From Salinivirga sp035268865 (GTDB lineage: Bacteria; Bacteroidota; Bacteroidia; Bacteroidales; Salinivirgaceae), in NCBI RefSeq assembly GCF_035268865.1, contig NZ_DATFKB010000021.1, forward strand, positions 1-27,806: 27,806 nucleotides of DNA. Reading direction: 5' to 3'. Position 1 is the stretch's first letter. The number at the start of each line of letters is the position of its first letter. Made by a program: the position numbers and the translations under genes. Positions 25,249 through 27,806 of this stretch are shown here, in pieces. The notes below the pieces were generated by a model. The model was not told where the DNA came from. It searched no databases and saw only the letters and a program-made list of their open reading frames with translations.

Positions 25249-26064
25249 ATGAATTTAAAGAGCCTTTTGCGTTACATAAAAAATGATGTATATGAGTTGA
25301 GTGAAATACTGGGAGATTTAAAGCCCGGTAAAACATTAACCGAAATGGATATAAAGCTTATTCATTCGCGAATAAGATCGATTTCCGAGGAGTTTAACAT
25401 GCTGGAGAATGGGCTTACAGATAAGCTCCCAGAGGCAAAAGAAGAGCAAAACGAAAAAATTAAAGAAACGTCAGTTAGTGAGCCGCAAACCCGCTCAAAA
25501 AAAACGGAATCAACTACAAAAAGAACGCAACCTACTGAATCCGAAGAGCAGCGAGAACCAAGCCATGAAAACCAGGATATTGAATTTGCCCGGGAAGAAA
25601 AACGAGAAAAAACTGATCAAAACACTGATCCTGTGCCAGAAGAAGAGCCTACAGATTTAAATGAAGAAATAGAAGAAAAAATACAGGATGAGATAGAGTA
25701 TGCAGATACAGCTATCGAATCAGATGAGCCAAAAAAAACCATTGCAGATAAATATACGGGTGTGAAAAATTCAATAAACGAAAAAATTGCAATGCACTTT
25801 GACCAGAAGGACCTTGCCTCTAAGTTGCAACAGCACCCCATTGAAGATTTAACCAAAGCCATTAAGCTCAACGATAAAATATGGTTTATCAATGATCTTT
25901 TCGAGGGTAACGCTGATTTATACCGGGATACCATTAGTAAATTAAATGCAATGGATGACCTTGAAAGTGCATTGATATTTCTTGAAAACAATTTCGATTT
26001 TGATCAGGACAAAGAAAGTTTTAAATCATTCATAGAATTCATTTATCGCAGATACCTCAAATAG
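25249..26064 (+). CDS. Acidic Bacteroidota protein of unknown function, linked to rsmI
   Basis: A 271-residue protein in three parts. An N-terminal segment (about 1-55) looks helical. A long, very Glu/Lys-rich, low-complexity middle (about 60-165) is probably disordered. The compact C-terminal domain (about 185-271) has the phrases KAIKLNDKIWFINDLFEG and a final FIEFIYRRYLK. I recall that C-terminal pattern from uncharacterised Bacteroidota proteins, with no known function. An in-frame TTG immediately precedes the ATG, which is the better start. It ends 3 bases before rsmI, so the two are almost certainly co-transcribed. No signal peptide or membrane helix. Confidence 0.82.
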   Translation: MNLKSLLRYIKNDVYELSEILGDLKPGKTLTEMDIKLIHSRIRSISEEFNMLENGLTDKLPEAKEEQNEKIKETSVSEPQTRSKKTESTTKRTQPTESEEQREPSHENQDIEFAREEKREKTDQNTDPVPEEEPTDLNEEIEEKIQDEIEYADTAIESDEPKKTIADKYTGVKNSINEKIAMHFDQKDLASKLQQHPIEDLTKAIKLNDKIWFINDLFEGNADLYRDTISKLNAMDDLESALIFLENNFDFDQDKESFKSFIEFIYRRYLK

Positions 26065-26067
26065 CTT

Positions 26068-26736
26068 ATGTTATACATTGTCCCCACACCTATTGGCAAC
26101 CTGGAAGATATGACTTTTCGCGCAATAAACGTGCTTAAAGCTGCTGAGGTGATTCTGGCAGAAGATACCCGAAAAACAAAAAACCTTCTAGAACACTACG
26201 AAATAACTTATGACGAGTTAATTGCATATCATAAATTTAATGAACACAAGCAGCTTCAGAAATTTGTGGAGCTTGCACAGGCAAAAAATGTTGCTTTAGT
26301 TACCGATGCAGGGACTCCGGGCATCAGCGATCCCGGCTTTTTACTTATCAGGGAATGCCTGAAAGAAGGTATCCAGGTACTTACACTACCCGGTGCAACC
26401 GCCTTTGTGCCTGCACTCGTAAACTCCGGACTGCCATGCGACAAATTCTATTTTGAAGGGTTTCTGCCGCACAAAAAAGGCCGCCAAAAAAGACTTAATT
26501 ACCTGAAAGAGTTGGATCAAACCATTGTATTGTATGAATCACCCTATCGTATAGTAAAAACACTGGAACAATTATCGGAATTTTTTGGACAGGGTCGGAA
26601 AGCTTCTGTTAGCAGGGAAATTTCTAAGATATATGAAGAAACAATAAGAGGAAATTTAATCGAATTAATTGAACACTTTAAAAACAAACCCCCTAAAGGT
26701 GAGTTTGTTATAATTATTGAAGGTGCAAATACGTAA
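26068..26736 (+). CDS. rsmI: 16S rRNA (cytidine-1402-2'-O)-methyltransferase RsmI
   Basis: A 222-residue SAM-dependent enzyme of the tetrapyrrole-methylase fold that modifies C1402 in the ribosomal decoding centre. The start LYIVPTPIGNLEDMTFRAI, then LAEDTRKTKNLL, LVTDAGTPGISDPG, LPGATAFVPALVNSGLP and YESPYRIVKTL, are all hallmarks. It lacks the C-terminal extension found in longer homologues (E. coli RsmI is about 286 residues), which is usual for Bacteroidota versions. It follows the acidic-protein gene by 3 bases and overlaps the next gene by 14 bases. Confidence 0.96.
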   Translation: MLYIVPTPIGNLEDMTFRAINVLKAAEVILAEDTRKTKNLLEHYEITYDELIAYHKFNEHKQLQKFVELAQAKNVALVTDAGTPGISDPGFLLIRECLKEGIQVLTLPGATAFVPALVNSGLPCDKFYFEGFLPHKKGRQKRLNYLKELDQTIVLYESPYRIVKTLEQLSEFFGQGRKASVSREISKIYEETIRGNLIELIEHFKNKPPKGEFVIIIEGANT

Positions 26737-27806
26737 TTTACTCATAACATTAATTTTTCTTATTGCCCCATATCTTTTGCCGGGCCAACCTCCTCGCGTT
26801 ATTAATTTCGATAATATTGAAGCGCTACCGCAGGTCAGGATCAATGACATTGCACAAGATTATAAGGGTTTTGTTTGGTTAGCCACTTCAAAAGGATTGT
26901 ATCAATTTGATGGCCAAAAACACAAGCTTTACGGACGAAGCACTACACTCGAATACTCCAATATTGCAGCCCTTTATGTAAGTAAGCTCGATAGCAGCTT
27001 GTGGGTCACGGCAACAGATGGAAGAGCCTGGCAAATAAAAAAAACAAAAATCAAATGCTTAAATAAAGGACAATATTCGGAAACATCCAACGGAACACCT
27101 ATTCAAAGCAGCTTCAAGGAGACAGATACGACGCTGAGCTTCTATACTTACGGATTGGAAGAATATACCTTTTCTAATGATTCTTTAGTTACAAAAGACA
27201 CCGTTAATTATCTTTCCATTGCTTTTGATCTTGTTAAAAACTTAAAATCACAATGGCAGCAAAAAGTTGCCTTGTTCCTGCAACTCAATCTGGTTGATTT
27301 ATACAATGATAAACGGTTTAAGAAAGGCAATATCATGCTTTTCAGTAATGGCAACCAGGCCACAATAAGTTTTGGTAACTTAACCATTACAGCAAATAGT
27401 GAAGAAATTAAATACAGCTTCAGTCCCAACATCATACTTGAAATGATACAAGTAGAAGGTACTGTACTGAAAAGTATTTCTGGAATTGGGCTCATTATTC
27501 AAAGACCTGAACAAAACCCAGATACAATTTTAACCAACCATACACTTACGAAACTTTTTGCAGACAGGAAAAATGGAATCTGGGCAGGCAGCGACAATGG
27601 AGACCTCTTCTACATTCAAAACATAGAATCGGATCACTACCAGTATCCTTTTTCAGACATTGCCACATACAAAAGTAAAGTTGTGTTATCTGAAAAAAGC
27701 GGGGCACTCTACGCCTTAGAAGATAGTAAAATAAAGCAAATTGGGAAGATACCTTTCCAGGTTAATCGGCTTCATTTTATAGATTCCAACAAATTATTAG
27801 TGCTGG
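26723..27806 (+). CDS. Reg_prop beta-propeller sensor protein, N-terminal part
   Basis: An open frame of 361 codons runs to the window edge with no stop. The best start is GTG at 26723, overlapping the rsmI end by 14 bases; no ATG fits, and a TTG two codons upstream is the alternative. The peptide begins with a signal sequence (basic Q-I-R-N, then about 15 hydrophobic residues, likely cleaved near LLPGQ). Two-component-regulator propeller repeats follow: INDIAQDYKGFVWLATSKGL with FDG near 40-66, and a second clear unit LTKLFADRKNGIWAGSDNG near residues 281-299. Such domains sense ligands outside the cell, and the missing C-terminal part is commonly a membrane helix plus a histidine kinase, LuxR-type or other output. 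The output type cannot be known here. Confidence 0.85.
   Translation, partial: MQIRNLLITLIFLIAPYLLPGQPPRVINFDNIEALPQVRINDIAQDYKGFVWLATSKGLYQFDGQKHKLYGRSTTLEYSNIAALYVSKLDSSLWVTATDGRAWQIKKTKIKCLNKGQYSETSNGTPIQSSFKETDTTLSFYTYGLEEYTFSNDSLVTKDTVNYLSIAFDLVKNLKSQWQQKVALFLQLNLVDLYNDKRFKKGNIMLFSNGNQATISFGNLTITANSEEIKYSFSPNIILEMIQVEGTVLKSISGIGLIIQRPEQNPDTILTNHTLTKLFADRKNGIWAGSDNGDLFYIQNIESDHYQYPFSDIATYKSKVVLSEKSGALYALEDSKIKQIGKIPFQVNRLHFIDSNKLLVL

Noticed and set aside
25441..25740. Possible tandem repeat or recombination scar in the acidic protein gene
   Set aside because: The low complexity comes from many GAA/AAA codons in a disordered linker; no regular repeat unit was found.
25617..25991. Minus-strand 124-codon ORF opposite the acidic protein
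   Set aside because: Its Ser/Phe-rich sequence is the complement of the Glu/Lys-rich coding strand; an antisense artefact.

Overview
The window looks like a chromosomal housekeeping region of a Bacteroidota bacterium. The signs are a fused MurF-alanine racemase, gldF/gldG next to dnaN, the order purH-mreB-mreC-mreD-mrdA-rodA, TPR-SpoIIE and Reg_prop sensor proteins, and several TAnnTTTG-type -7 promoter boxes. Gliding-type gld genes together with an AmmeMemoRadiSam locus would suit a Cytophaga-like or Marinilabiliales/Bacteroidales-like lineage, but the sequence does not fix the order. I see no rRNA, tRNA, CRISPR array, transposase, integrase or phage gene.

Layout. Nearly everything up to 25043 is on the minus strand, so it reads right to left. 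Bases 1-5971 are purH followed by the cell-shape operon mreB, mreC, mreD, mrdA (PBP2) and the first 32 codons of rodA, which overlaps mrdA. Bases 6127-10320 hold two monocistronic-looking signalling or metabolic genes: a membrane TPR protein with a SpoIIE/PP2C phosphatase output, and an aspartase with an N-terminal cyclic-nucleotide-binding-like domain, followed by a clear terminator. Bases 10519-15771 are gldF-gldG-(doubtful small ORF and a non-coding patch)-DUF4340-like protein-dnaN, opened by a good promoter match and closed by an intrinsic terminator. Bases 15942-17771 carry a histidine kinase with an N-terminal cNMP-binding domain and an HD-domain protein whose HD dyad is Cys-Asp. A GT4 glycosyltransferase stands alone at 18017-19108.

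Bases 19300-25043 form one tight operon: tdk, murF-alr, a small membrane protein, and the three-gene AmmeMemoRadiSam set (amrA, amrS, amrB). From 25249 the genes run on the plus strand: an acidic Bacteroidota protein of unknown function, rsmI (16S rRNA 2'-O-methyltransferase), and the start of a secreted or membrane Reg_prop sensor that overlaps rsmI and is cut by the window end.

Functionally the window combines peptidoglycan and shape functions (RodA/PBP2/MreBCD, MurF, Alr), nucleotide metabolism (PurH, Tdk), replication (DnaN), gliding-type ABC transporter parts, and signalling proteins with enzyme outputs rather than DNA-binding ones. The points most worth a second look are the sensor-aspartase fusion, the cNMP-kinase/HD pair, and the AmmeMemoRadiSam genes sitting in a cell-wall/thymidine operon. 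I did not find an obviously new multi-gene system such as a defence island.
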